Assembly (NCBI RefSeq): GCF_002288925.2
Contig: NW_022098076.1
Coordinates: forward strand, 76,030,009-76,094,008
Reading direction: 5' to 3'
DNA from: Delphinapterus leucas
Lineage: Eukaryota; Chordata; Mammalia; Artiodactyla; Monodontidae
DNA length: 64,000 nucleotides
The translations under genes were made by a program, and so were the position numbers. Below are positions 1 to 10,000 of the stretch, piece after piece. The notes below the pieces were generated by a model, which saw nothing but the letters and a program-made list of their open reading frames with translations, had not been told where the DNA came from and made no database searches. How positions within the stretch are numbered: position 1 is the first letter of the stretch; the number at the start of each line of letters is the position of its first letter.

Positions 1-604
1 AAAGCACTTACCACTGTCTGAAATGACCTTGAAGGTTTATTTACTTGTGTAATGTCCATCTTTCCCAATACAATGTCAGCTCACTAAGGGCAAAAGACTC
101 TGTCCTGTCCAACTAGATACCTCCAGCACTTGGAACATACTAGAGTACCTAAAATCTGCCAAATGAATGAAGGAATCCATCCCTGTCCTGATTCCTGCCT
201 GGGCTGTTGGGGACCACAAGGGTGAGAGACCGTTGTAAAATTTTAAAGCTCTCACAGCAGAAGGTGACCCTTATCACGAACATCTGTGACCTCCTCAGGG
301 CAGGTGGCAGTGACATCAGCCTCCTGTAGACCCATCAAAACACGGAAGCAGCCCTGCTGCCAGGACCAAGAAAGGCACTGCCTTCTTATACAAGCTGTCT
401 TCCTGTACCTCCCCCACTGCTGCCCCTGCTGCTCTCTGGCACCAACCTCGGGAGCCAACTGCCATGCACCACTGTGAGCACACACAGCTGCTCACGGCTT
501 CACCCATGTCCCTGAGCTCCCACCCCTGCAGGCTGGCACCTGAACATGCATGCTTGGTACACCCCCACCATAGGTACACGAGGCTAGTTCCCACATACAG
601 CGAG

Positions 605-634
605 CACACACACGCACACACACGCACACACACA
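605..634. repeat. (CA)n microsatellite, imperfect
   Basis: CA dinucleotides interrupted by two G. In the TNS1 pre-mRNA this is a UG-rich tract starting about 31 nt after the donor of the exon at 665-748. Confidence 0.9.
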
Positions 635-664
635 TGCACTGGGCCGAGAGCCCTGGAGACCTAC

Positions 665-748
665 CTCCTCTGGGATGGCTGGCCAATGGGTACAATCTTA
701 TCCTCGTAGAACCGCTTCATTGCAAAGCGGTCCAGGGCCTGGTCGGCA
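665..748 (-). CDS. TNS1: TNS1 coding exon, end of phosphatase-like domain
   Basis: This internal exon of tensin 1 encodes residues 136 (last base of the codon) to 164 (first two bases), counting MSVSR as 1-5. It reads [17 protein letters not shown], then [10 protein letters not shown]. The acceptor CAG is at 751-749 and the donor GT at 664-663. The exon is 84 nt, entered with one base that completes the Ser codon AG|T from the exon at 2305-2369, and it ends with AG of the next Arg. The residues lie just after the P-loop in the PTEN-like domain, in the [10 protein letters not shown] helix shared by tensins. The following exon is not in the window. A longer donor choice at 660 would add an in-frame TAG, so 664 is preferred. 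The match to tensin 1 rather than tensins 2 or 3 is from memory of the family. Confidence 0.95.
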
Positions 749-904
749 CTGTGGGGAGAGACAGGTGGTCAGAGGGGTCAACCTCCACGGGTCCCTTGTC
801 CACCCAGCCCTGCTTCCCAGACCCGCAGAGCCCTCCGGCCACTCTGTCCTGAGATGCCTTCAGGAAAGGGCTGCCCCAGCATCTCTCCATCCTGTGTGCT
901 GCAC

Positions 905-1165
905 TGCTTAGCACACGGGCCTTGGAGCCAGGCAGCCTGGGAGCCCATCTCAAACTCATCACTGGCTTAGTCGCCCTGCAACTTGGGGCAGGTTACTTAA
1001 CCTTCCTGGACTTGATTGTTCTTTCCTGTCAAATGAGGTGATAACCGTGCCTTCCTTGAAGGCTGTTGTGGCAATTGAGTGAGATGACATGTATAAAGAG
1101 CTTGGCACATGTGGGCACACAGTAGGTGCACAGGAAATGTTGACCATTATGCAAAGATCAAGCTG
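905..1165 (+). mobile_element. MIR
   Basis: An ancient tRNA-derived SINE with the order TTGGAGCCAGGCAGCCTGGG, CAGGTTACTTAACCTTCCTG, AATTGAGTGAGATGACATGT, GCACACAGTAGGTGCACAGG. It lies in the intron 749-2304. Confidence 0.8.
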
Positions 1166-1279
1166 GGTCAGGTTTCTTAAAGTCATAAAACTACCTGCAA
1201 GCCCTTCATAGAGCATTCTACCCATCCTCAAAGAGATCATTTTTTAAAGAGACAGATCACATAGCTTCTCCATTCTTGA

Positions 1280-1775
1280 CTCTCCAACGAGGTCCCATCC
1301 CTCTCAGAATAAACCCCAAAGTCCTTATCAAGGGTACAAGGCCCCCGGGCTCCGCCTCCTCCCAGCTTCACTTCCCACTCTTCATCCCCTCACTCACTTG
1401 GCTCTCCAAACACGCCAGCCCCTCGAATTCCCACTGCTGGCCTTTGTCCTTCCCTCTTCTCTGCCTGGAAGGTCCCCTGCCACCACCCACCCCCGCCCCC
1501 ACGGACTGTATAGGACTCAGTTCTTCCCCCCTCTCGCCACTTAATTCTGCTCAAATATCACCTCCTCAAGAGGCCTCCTTTCCCCACCGTCTTGCTCTAG
1601 TCTCCATCCTTCAAAGTACTCAATCACCTGCTCTTACTGATGTGTTCGTTTACTCATTTCACATTCAGGAGGGCAGTGGCCTGGCTTTGCCCACTGCTCT
1701 ACTTCCAGCACCTAGAGCCGCCTGCACAGTGGCTGTTCCATAACTGTCGTCAAATGACTAAATGAATGGAGGAAT
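1280..1775 (+). mobile_element. L2 fragment
   Basis: It resembles the L2 3' half: CAGAATAAACCCCAAAGTCC, CAAGGCCCCCGGGCTC, later CACCTCCTCAAGAGGCCTCC and the tail AAATGACTAAATGAATGGA. Diverged. The 155-codon ORF here is a by-product. Confidence 0.55.
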
Positions 1776-2304
1776 TCCTCCGCCTCTCTGAAAATCCAAA
1801 TCAGAATGAGAATCATCCATTGGTTGTTTCCTGTTCTTGATGCAAAACACCTAAGCGGGAAGATGCCCCTGCTGGCCAGAAGCAGGGGAATAGATGAGAA
1901 ACCTTCCAGATGGCTCTGTTGGACCCAGATGTGATCCAGTATTTCTTTGTGACTCCCTCTCTGCTCACTCAGGTAAACAGAAGGCAGTTGGGCAAAGAAA
2001 AGTAGCCCCAAGAAGCTGACTGGACGGGATGTCCATCCATGGGCCTGCCTCCCACGGCTGCCCGTCCCCAGGGCCCCAGACAGAGGGATGGTGTCTCCTC
2101 TCTCCTGCTCTGTCCAAGGGCCCCTGTCCCAGAGCTGAGGGCAGGGACATTCTCCTTTCCAGGGGCTCCTCCCCCTGTCCTCAGCACCTCTCACCTCCTC
2201 TGCCCTTATCCTCCAACCCCAAGGGAGGGAGAGGCCTTGGGTGGGTGGGGGAAGGGGGCTCTGCTGTCAATATTCAGAGAATGGGAGGCTCGGGGCCCTC
2301 TTAC

Positions 2305-2369
2305 CTGGCAGAAATGTTGCTGTAGTGCATGTAAGCCGCGATCACAACACCTATCCTGCCTCGGTTTCC
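2305..2369 (-). CDS. TNS1: TNS1 coding exon with second half of the P-loop
   Basis: A 65-nt exon encoding residues 115-135 plus two bases of Ser136 (GNRGRIGVVIAAYMHYSNIS, then A). The acceptor CAG is at 2372-2370, and the donor, GCCAG followed by GTAAGAGG, is close to perfect. It starts in phase 0 directly after HNK of the previous exon, so the phosphatase signature HNKGNRGRIG spans the junction. In active PTP-family enzymes this motif is HCxxGxxR. Here the catalytic Cys is Asn113, while the phosphate-binding Arg (Arg119) is kept. Tensin 1 is a cytoplasmic adaptor at focal and fibrillar adhesions, so this domain is expected to serve in binding rather than catalysis. Confidence 0.96.
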
Positions 2370-2714
2370 CTGAAAAAGCCCCGAAACACAAAAGCCTTTA
2401 CTTCTAAGGCTGGCCCTCCTGCCCCAGAGCAAGGCGGGCAGGGGCTGCAGAGAGGGGCGGGTTCTCAGGGAGAATCGGAGGAGGGAGGAAGCGGATGGGG
2501 GGTGAGTCTCAAAAAGAAGAAACACAGCAGATCGTCCACCACACCTGAGTGACCCACGGGCTGGTACCTCCACTTCCTGGGGGTGCACCCCAGACAGAAT
2601 CGATTATCCCCAAGGAGAGTACACACAAACAAACTTGCACACTCACACAATCCAGTGATACGGGCAGGTGCATACACTCATCCAAGAATATATTCGTGCA
2701 TGGGCACGAACACG

Positions 2715-2736
2715 CACACACACACACACACACACA
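2715..2736. repeat. (CA)11 microsatellite
   Basis: A pure 22-bp tract. In the TNS1 pre-mRNA it is (UG)11, starting 28 nt after the donor of the exon at 2764-2886. Confidence 0.95.
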
Positions 2737-2763
2737 GAGACATCCTGCAGCCCCCGCTCTGAC

Positions 2764-2886
2764 CTTGTTGTGTAAAACGACAACATTGTGGGGATCTGCG
2801 TTGAGCCAAGTGTCCATGGCCTTGCAGACACTGCAGATCTTCTCCAGGGCTGGGGTGTGGAGGTCGGGCCAGCCAAATTCCAGTAC
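2764..2886 (-). CDS. TNS1: TNS1 coding exon, core of phosphatase-like domain
   Basis: A 123-nt, phase 0-0 exon encoding residues 74-114: [20 protein letters not shown]..., then [20 protein letters not shown], then K. The acceptor CAG is at 2889-2887 and the donor, AACAAG|GTCAGA, is weaker than its neighbours. The [13 protein letters not shown] stretch is diagnostic of the tensin branch of the PTEN-like fold. The exon ends inside the active-site motif with Asn at the position of the catalytic Cys. A pure (CA)11 tract at 2715-2736 gives a UG repeat in the pre-mRNA starting 28 nt after this weak donor. Confidence 0.96.
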
Positions 2887-4025
2887 CTGTGGCCCAAGCC
2901 ATGAGTGAGAAGCGGCAGAAGTCCAGAGAGTCAACGGGCGGGGGGGGTAGGGAGGTGCCCACACACGCCACGCGCCAGCCCCACAGCAATGCCACCAGCA
3001 GTGGGGCCTCAGTTTCTGCCCTGCACATCAACACTCTGGAAGGCAGGGGTGAGGAGGCAAAGGACACTGACCTGGGCCTACAGACCCTGGGTTCTGACAC
3101 TGGTTCCCTGTGGGCCTCAGGCCAGTCACAGCCCCTTTGCCAGCCCCCGTTTCTGATTTGTGCATAAAGCAAAGGCTTAGAGCCGATGGCCCCAGGTCCC
3201 TTCCATATGACTGTGACCTTAAAATGTGCTGGGAGCTTCCAGCATTGTTCCCCAGCTCTCCTCCCACAGATAACCCTGAGATCTGGGTCAGGGAGGAAGA
3301 AGGAAAGGTGAAGCCTGTTCACGGCTCTTTTCCAGGCCCTGGACACACAAACCATCAAGTTTTCAGGCCAGCCGAAGGAGGCCTGAGCGAGACAGAGAGC
3401 AGATCTGAATAGCAGTCATCAGGCTCCTTCAACCTTTTCTTAACTCACAAAACTTTAAAGTAAAAGAAAATCTGTGCTCGGAAGGGCCCAGAGAGCACAT
3501 CTAATCCAGCCCGTCCACTTTCAGAGGTGGAAACTGAGGCCCAGAGAAGTCTGCCACCCTCTCAAGGTCACACAGCGACAGGCACCATAATCCAGGGGCC
3601 GGAGCAGATGGGCACACAAAGCCCAAACACAGCGCACTGAACAGCAAGTGAAAGAAAGTTGGCTGTAGGAGGGTCTACGGTGGTGATTCCCAGCTGGTTT
3701 AAATCCAGAATACTTTTCAATAAGACTCAAAATCTCACAGCTCCAGCCCCACCCCAGAGGCTCTGTGTGCACCACAGGTGGCAGACCTTGGTGGAAATCA
3801 CTGCATTGAGCTTTGCTTTCTGTACTTCGTATTATAGAAACAATAAATATATTATTTTCTATTTTCCAAATAGAAGATGGCACTGTTAAGTCTGAATAGG
3901 CTTTGCAAACTGTCATAGCACTTTCCCCCAAGATCTAATGTGGGAACCTCAGAGGAAGGGAGCCCCCCTGTTCCCTCTTCCAGGCAGGGAGAATCCCTCC
4001 CCACCCCAAACAGCCACGGACTCAC

Positions 4026-4076
4026 CTTGGCGTGGAGCTTCGTGATGTCAGGTCTCCGCTCAGAGAGGTTGAAAAG
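4026..4076 (-). CDS. TNS1: TNS1 coding exon, LFNLSERRPDITKLHAK
   Basis: A small 51-nt, phase 0-0 exon encoding residues 57-73 of the phosphatase-like domain (LFNLSERRPDITKLHAK). The acceptor TAG at 4079-4077 follows a rich pyrimidine tract, and the donor is AAG|GTGAGT-like at 4025-4024. It joins NYL of the exon at 6376-6547 to VLEFGWPD of the exon at 2764-2886, restoring the NYLLFNLSE sequence typical of tensin 1. Upstream of the acceptor, on the coding strand, lies a purine (GA)n microsatellite. Confidence 0.95.
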
Positions 4077-4117
4077 CTAGAAGGAGGAAAAGGAAGAGAT
4101 TGTGAGAAGGTTGGCCC

Positions 4118-4170
4118 TTTCTCTCTCCCGCGCTCTCTCTCTCTCTCTTTCTTTCTCTCTCTCTCTCCTC
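4118..4170. repeat. (CT)n / (CTTT)n microsatellite
   Basis: Pyrimidine repeat on the plus strand, purine in the TNS1 transcript, ending about 42 nt before the acceptor of the exon at 4026-4076. Confidence 0.9.
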
Positions 4171-4849
4171 CCTGCTGGAAATTCTACCTACACGACCATA
4201 CATGGAGTCCTACCAGATACACACTGATGGACAGGAACTCAACTACAGGTTCTCAGGATAAAGAGGGAGAGAGAAACAAGTATGTAGACACCCAGCCACT
4301 CCCCTGGATGAGCGGACATCCTAAACTGAAGATGAGAAGGGGACAGAACCTGTCTCAAGTCCCACACGCCACCCCCAAGGTGGGCATCTCTCCACGCTGA
4401 ATGGAAATCCAGTAGTGTCAAACGATAAGCATTTGGCCATCTCTGGTTTCCTCTTCACATGTCGACTTCAGAAGCTCACCGCACGAAGATGTAACTGCTC
4501 CGTGGTCGGACGCCCTCCATAGGAGGGTGCAAACTGTGCTGGGTCAGCCCTCTCAGACCCCTGATACCCCTCTCCCAGCAGACACCCCCCAACACCTGAC
4601 CACAACCCACAGGAATCCCTCAACCTCTGGATTCCCTTCTCCACCTCTGAAAGAGGCGTGCAGAACTCCCCACAACCACCTCATGGTCTGGGAAACTCAA
4701 GACCCCTGTGATGTCGCCTGGGGAGAGAAGAGGACTGCAGGGTCTGGAACGGGCAGGATGCACCAAAAACCCATGGAATCCTGGGCTTCTGAAATAGGGC
4801 AGGATCTTAGATGGCTTCTGGTCCACTCTTGAGGCCATAAAGGAACACA

Positions 4850-5090
4850 CTTTATGCCATTAACAATGGCTAACACTTCAGTGTTACAGTGTCCACAGCC
4901 TGCCAGGCCGCACTAAGGACTTTACATCTACCACCTGCCTTAATTCTCTCCACAACCATAGAGGTAAGTAGACCCATTTTACAGATGGGGATCCTAAGGC
5001 TTAATGAGGCTAAGTGCCAAGGTCAGATAGTTGGGGAGAGCACAGCAGCATTCCAACCCAGAACATTCTGACTCTTAACAACGCCCAACA
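4850..5090 (-). mobile_element. MIR (antisense)
   Basis: The strings CACAACCATAGAGGTAAGTA and CCATTTTACAGATGGGGATC in this order are the reverse complement of MIR. It lies immediately before the MLT1 LTR. Confidence 0.65.
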
Positions 5091-5110
5091 CAGCTGACGG
5101 ATGGGTCTCC

Positions 5111-5566
5111 GTAGAGGGCTGAATAGTATCCCACAAAAATTCACATCCACGCGGAACTTCAGAATGTGACTTTATTTGGAAATAGGTCCTTTGCTGATGT
5201 AAGTAGTCAAGTATCTGGAGATGAGATCATCCTTGATTCAGGGTGGGCCCCAAATCCAATGACTGGTGTCCTTATAAGAAGAGGAGAGGCCACACGGACA
5301 CAGGAAAGAAGGAAGGTCACATGATGACAGAAGTAGAGACTAGAGCAAGGCTACTAAAAGCCAAGGAGCCACTAGACTGCCGGGAGCCACCAGAAGATAG
5401 GAAGAGGCAAGGCAGGATTCTCCCCTGCGGGATTCAGAGGGAGCATGGCCCCACTGACACCTTGATTTGGACTTCTAGCTTCCAGACTGTGAAAAAATTA
5501 ATTTTGTTGTCTTAAGCCACCTAATTTGTGGTAATTTGTTACAGCAGCCCTAGGGACCTAATACAG
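5111..5566 (+). mobile_element. MLT1-type LTR (MaLR), near full length
   Basis: It matches the MLT1 solo-LTR pattern: GGCTGAATAGTATCCC near the start, GACTTTATTTGGAAATAGG, GGTGTCCTTATAAGAAGAG, then TTAAGCCACCTAATTTGTGG and an end at CTAATACAG. There is no internal coding sequence. It is an old non-coding relic in the intron between 4077 and 6375. Confidence 0.85.
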
Positions 5567-5869
5567 CCCCTACACCCCACCTGTGCTCAGACCTCCCAGG
5601 GCAGCCCCTCATGATGGTCTGTCCAATCTGTGGGTCCAGCCCACAAGTACCTCCCTGTAAAGCAGGCCTGAGCGCTCCTATGGGGCCAGGATAGATCCAA
5701 TCCCCCAGGGCAGCCCTTCTGACATTAGAGACCATGGTGGGGGGTGGAGGGGACTTCCTCCACACTGGTTAGGAGATCCTCCTGTACCAGGTATGATCCC
5801 GGTGTCAGCAACACCTGGTCTCTCAAGACACAGTCTGCCACAACTCCGCCCTAAGACTGCTCAGCGGCA

Positions 5870-6030
5870 CCGACAGTGTGATACCTCTGCCACTTCCTGA
5901 CTCTGTGACCTTAGACAAATACCCCACATCTCTGTGCTCTCCTAGGACTGTCGTGGTGTTAAATACGTGGAAAGGAGTTAGAACAGGGCCTGGCTCATCA
6001 CCAGGGCTCAATAACGTGAGCTTTTACCGT
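5870..6030 (+). mobile_element. MIR
   Basis: TGACTCTGTGACCTTAGACA, AACAGGGCCTGGCTCATCAC and GGGCTCAATAACGTGAGC match the MIR core and 3' end. A CA-rich microsatellite follows. Confidence 0.75.
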
Positions 6031-6049
6031 TATTCTCTCCTCCTGGTCA

Positions 6050-6197
6050 ACACACGTACGTACACCCACACGCACATGCGCGTACCCACACGTACACACA
6101 AACATACAAACCACACACACATACATACAAACCACACACACATACATGGACAAGAGCAAGCGCAAGCGCAAGCACACACACACACACACACACACAC
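6050..6197. repeat. Compound CA-rich microsatellite
   Basis: Mixed CA, GTAC and ACATACAT units with a near-duplicated ACAAACCACACACACATACA unit. It ends in a pure CA run at 6173-6197, which is 179 nt after the donor of the MSVSR exon. Confidence 0.9.
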
Positions 6198-6375
6198 GAC
6201 TTGGCTCCAGATGCTGCATCCCAGCTGCAGAGACACTCCTTAGGGCCAAGGGCAGGTGCAGGGAGAGAAGAGGAAGAGCTGGCTCAGGGGCAGGTGGGAC
6301 AAGACACCAGCAGGAGGAGGTGGCAAGCAGAAAGGACGGGGCACTGGACCAGCGAGCAAGGGGCCCCTTCCTCAC

Positions 6376-6547
6376 CAGGTAGTTGCCTCCATGTTTGGAC
6401 TTGAGCATCTGGGCCACCTCACGGAGGTTGCTCCGGAAGTTCTCCTCATTGGCTGTGCTGGGGAAGGAGACGGCGATGATCCTCTCAGTGACATACACCA
6501 GGTCCAGCTCACAGCTGTCCTCCGCGGCCCGGCTCACACTCATGTTT
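6376..6547 (-). CDS. TNS1: TNS1 exon with the canonical start MSVSR
   Basis: A 172-nt exon. The canonical ATG is at 6543-6541 and codes residues 1-56: [20 protein letters not shown], then [20 protein letters not shown], then [16 protein letters not shown]. This is the start of the tensin PTEN-like domain. The ATG has A at -3. The acceptor CAG is at 6550-6548 and the donor CTG|GTGAGG at 6375-6374. Four bases (AAAC) lie between the acceptor and the ATG. They are in frame with an upstream exon that ends with two spare bases, as 9022-9071 does, so in longer transcripts this Met would be internal (…RNMSVSR…). Residues 6-7 are Ala-Ala, where I remember Thr-Met in human and chicken. Confidence 0.96.
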
Positions 6548-8281
6548 CTGGGGAGACAGTAGGCAGAGGCGGGTCCTGATCAGAATCCAGGCCCCCAGGA
6601 CAAGGTCCAGGGATCTACACCCCCTACACACTATACGTGGCCCCCAAATCTAACCCAGGGGGCTTGGCTGCCTCCTGACCCAGAGCCAAGGCCAGAGCCT
6701 TCCCCTGGCAAGGCCAGTGCAGCCCACAAGCCCAGTCTGGGAGCGCCGGGGATAACAGAGCTGGGCAGGAGCTGGCAAGGATCCCAGGCCATTTCAGAGC
6801 CAAAGAGTGATGACGCCATTGCTAGGTGCTCATCAATCCTGTCGGCATGGCCTTCAGCCTGTGATCCCAGAGGTCAGAGGTCAGAGCCAGGGCCGGAACC
6901 AGCCAGGGCCCGGGAGTCCAGCTCAGCCTCCTAATATACTGCGGCTGCCTGGTCTGGCAGCAGTTTCTCGAAGGATCCCCGGACGGCTCCGGAAGAGGAA
7001 GGAGAGCCTGAATTGGGTCCTCTCGCATCCTGAAGCTAGCCTTCTGCTGCCCTCCCCTTGCTCTGAGCTGTGGAGTGGGCGGGGAGGCCCCTCAGGAGCA
7101 GGGGCAGCTCAGGTGACATGCTCACCTGGGCTCCAGGTAAGCCAGACCACAGCACACATTCCAGGCCTCCCCAGAGGCAGGACAGCTCCTGCCCTTTTTC
7201 CCTGGCTCTCTCCCCACCTCTGGCAGCTCCCACTGCCCCGCAGGGCTGCTTCCTACCAGTGGCCTCCCTGATTTCTAGGGGCTCAGGAAGCAGAGGGGGC
7301 TGCTGCAGTGGCAGGTGACCCCCGACATCCCAGTGCCACCTGAGCTCCTCAGAGAGGTGGGGAGCCCCCTGGGCTGGGCACCGGGTGAGGGGAGGTGGGG
7401 TCTCACACCTTTACACCTCACCCAACTGCTCTTCCAAAGGAGGGTCCAGGGTGCCCACTGGGGAGCTGATGGGAAGGGGAAATGGGTCTCAGGACACTGG
7501 CATTCCATTCTGAGGCCCACCTGTAGTTTCTGGGGTCACCTCACACCTTCCCCTTCTTACCCCATCACCCCAGCCTCCTAGGGTCCTGCTTCCCTTCTCT
7601 ACCCAAGGTGGGCAACTCACAGTTCATGTTGATAACCCTTCACTTCTGAGGGGTAAAGTTGGGACTGGAGGGGCAGCGGGAGGAATACCATGGGGTGTTT
7701 CAAAGTGATGGGGTGGCATCGGGGTACAGCCCCGGGACACCAAGAAACCGGACAGAATACAGATCTCCACCACGGTTAGCTCCGAGCCCAACTGTGTAGA
7801 TGGGGCTTGGAAACAGGAGAGCCAAGGGTGACATACAGCTTCTCTGTGGTGGCAATGACAGGGACCAAGTAGCAGAGGGGCCAGTGCGCTGGGAGCCCAC
7901 TTTGAATTTGGCCTCTGAGTTCGGGTCTTTCCTTGTCCTGCAGCCTTTGGGGGTGGGGCTCCTACTCAAGGCAGAACAGCACCACCACCTGGACAATCTC
8001 AGCATCGCACTCTGCACCCACCCACCCCAAGGTGATTCTCATCTGTAGGGGAGGAGGGGATACTCTAAAGGACCCCACCAGTCTCTGTGGACAGCTGGCA
8101 GCTGGACTACAACCCACTGGGAGCTTCAGCTACACACCAGACCCTCTCTGACTGGTGGTCCATATCCCTGGGGCCAGATTCTCACTCATCTCAGGGGCCT
8201 CAGGGGCGAGGGGGGAGTCAGAGAGGGAAGGGCCCAAGCCAAAAAACCAGAGAACCTGGACCCAGAGAAAAGAGACTCTGG

Positions 8282-8490
8282 GGCTTCCCTGGTGGTGCAG
8301 TGGTTGAGAGTCCGCCTGCCGATGCAGGGGACATGGGTTCGTGCCCCGGTCCGGGGAGATCCTACATGCCGCGGAGCGCCTGGACCCATGAGCCATGGCC
8401 ACTGAGCCTGCGCGTCCGGAGCCTGTGCTCCGCAACGGGAGAGGCCACAACAGTGAGAGGCCCGCGTACCGCAAAAAAAAAAAAAAAAAA
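8282..8490 (+). mobile_element. CHR-type tRNA-derived SINE, full length
   Basis: A complete copy: tRNA-related head starting GGCTTCCCTGGTGGTGCAG, the GGGTTCGTGCCC B-box region, a body, and an uninterrupted A18 tail (8473-8490). It is flanked by an 11-bp direct repeat AGAGACTCTGG at 8271-8281 and 8492-8502. The intact duplication and tail suggest a fairly young insertion. It is antisense to TNS1, in the intron between 6548 and 9021. Confidence 0.92.
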
Positions 8491-8619
8491 GAGAGACTCT
8501 GGATGAGCAAAGTCCCCTGTGCATCCCCTTCCCCCAGCCCCCACCAGCTCAGCCAGACAGAGAACCTTCCTTTTATAAATGACCCTCCAACAACAGAAGC
8601 CTCTGCCTGTGGAGAACGG

Positions 8620-8860
8620 GATCTAGCACAGGCATCAGCGCCAGCCGGTCCTGAATGCAAACCCAGTGCTGCCTCTTAGTGGTTGTGTGACCTTTAACAA
8701 ATCGCCCCACCTCCCTGAGACTCAGTTTCTTCATCTGCAAAATGGGAATAAAATACTTACCTTGCAGGGTTGTTGCAAGGACTAGATGAGATCATGCAGG
8801 TAAATGAAGAATCCAGCTCAAGGACTGGCTTCAAGCTAAAACTTTTGAGTTTCCCACTGG
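8620..8860 (+). mobile_element. MIR
   Basis: GTGGTTGTGTGACCTTTAAC, AGTTTCTTCATCTGCAAAAT and GGGTTGTTGCAAGGACTAGA are typical MIR blocks. CTTACCTTGC here imitates a minus-strand splice donor but belongs to the repeat. Confidence 0.8.
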
Positions 8861-9021
8861 CATCTACCTGCATCCTCTCTCTGTGGCTTCCACGTCCGCC
8901 CGTGCTCCCTATCACGTGCTTTGTGACTTTGGTCTCGGAGACCCAGAGGCATGACTTGCTGGGAACGCCCACAGTGACCTCACTGCCTGCACCCACTGCG
9001 TCCCCCATAGCCCAGGCATAC

Positions 9022-9071
9022 CTGATGGGCTGGGGGTGGGGCTGGACACTTGGCGTGACTCTGGTGGAGCT
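9022..9071 (-). CDS. TNS1: TNS1 upstream coding exon (N-terminal extension)
   Basis: A 50-nt exon reading SSTRVTPSVQPHPQPI plus AG. The acceptor is very strong, with about 20 pyrimidines ending in CCCAG at 9074-9072. The donor is ATCAG|GTATGC at 9021-9020. It enters in phase 0 and leaves two spare bases, exactly what the MSVSR exon needs: AG|A completes Arg, followed by AAC and then ATG. The peptide is Ser/Pro/Gln-rich with no recognised domain. It could be an alternative 5' UTR exon in transcripts that start translation at MSVSR. The open frame and phase match favour coding use. No homologue was checked. Confidence 0.72.
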
Positions 9072-9794
9072 CTGGGAAAGAGAGGAGAGAAGCAGCGTTA
9101 GGGCGGTGGCCGGCTGGATGGCAGGAGGACAGCAGAGAGCTGTCCACAAGAGCTGTCAGGGCCACGGGGAAACACAGATTCCCTTCTCCTGCCTCTGCCA
9201 ACATTCCAGCCCAGGCACCCTAAAGCCCAGCAACACAGCCACTCAAAGCCAAAAGCGATCAATGCCAATCCCACATGAGCGCGCCAGTGTGCCTGCGAGC
9301 CCCCAAGGGGAAGGGCTCTCTTTCCTTGGGCAAGGGAGAAATCCCAAATGCCGAGAAATGCACCACGCCTGGGCTGGTGCCATGTGCGCTGAGTACACAC
9401 TCAATAAAAGTTACTAAACTGATGGAAACGCATTTCACCTGGATTCGCTGGACGTCAGAATAGTGACCCCAAGTGGAGAATAGAGATGGCAACCATGAAA
9501 GAAGGAAAGATGAGAGCACCGGCCCCGCTCTGTCCAGCTCTGAACATTTCTCCTCTGACCACCAGCTGCCCACATTCCCCTCCTTTAAAGCAGCAACACC
9601 GGCTCATTCAATCAAGTTTTGAGACAAGAAGCAGCCAGGCATGGTGTGCACCAACCAGGGCTAGGCAGCAAATCATGCTCCTAAGGACCCACTGTCCATT
9701 GTCTGTTACCCCCCTCACCCATTCCCATCTCCAGGGTTGTCGACTTGTACAAAATTAGGCAAATGGACCCAAGTCGGTGTCCAAAACATCCCAG

Positions 9795-10000
9795 GGCAAC
9801 CCAACAGCACGGTGACGAAAGTGCAGGATCCGAGTCCCACAGCACCCTGCTGGGCAGCCTTGCATTACTTAACGCTCTGAGCCTCTATAATGTCACCAGT
9901 GAGGTGGAACAATCCTTATGGTATTGCTTGAAGATTAAAGGGAATTATGCATATAAGGCGCTTAGACGCTCTTACCATTATTACATCAAGTACAATTAAA
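9795..10000 (+). mobile_element. MIR
   Basis: AGCCTTGCATTACTTAACGC, GCTTGAAGATTAAAGGGAAT and ATATAAGGCGCTTAGACGCT follow the MIR order, strongly diverged. Confidence 0.65.

Larger units (their letters stand above)
6548..9021 (-). other. TNS1: TNS1 intron upstream of the MSVSR exon
   Basis: Intronic, GC-rich. It holds the young CHR SINE and a MIR. Apart from these I see no exon with acceptable splice sites. Confidence 0.7.

Noticed and set aside
8282..8360. A tRNA gene
   Set aside because: The A and B box-like sequences belong to the tRNA-derived head of a CHR SINE. No full tRNA cloverleaf follows.
8754..8764. CTTACCTTGC as a minus-strand splice donor
   Set aside because: It is part of the MIR consensus at 8620-8860, with no open exon behind it.
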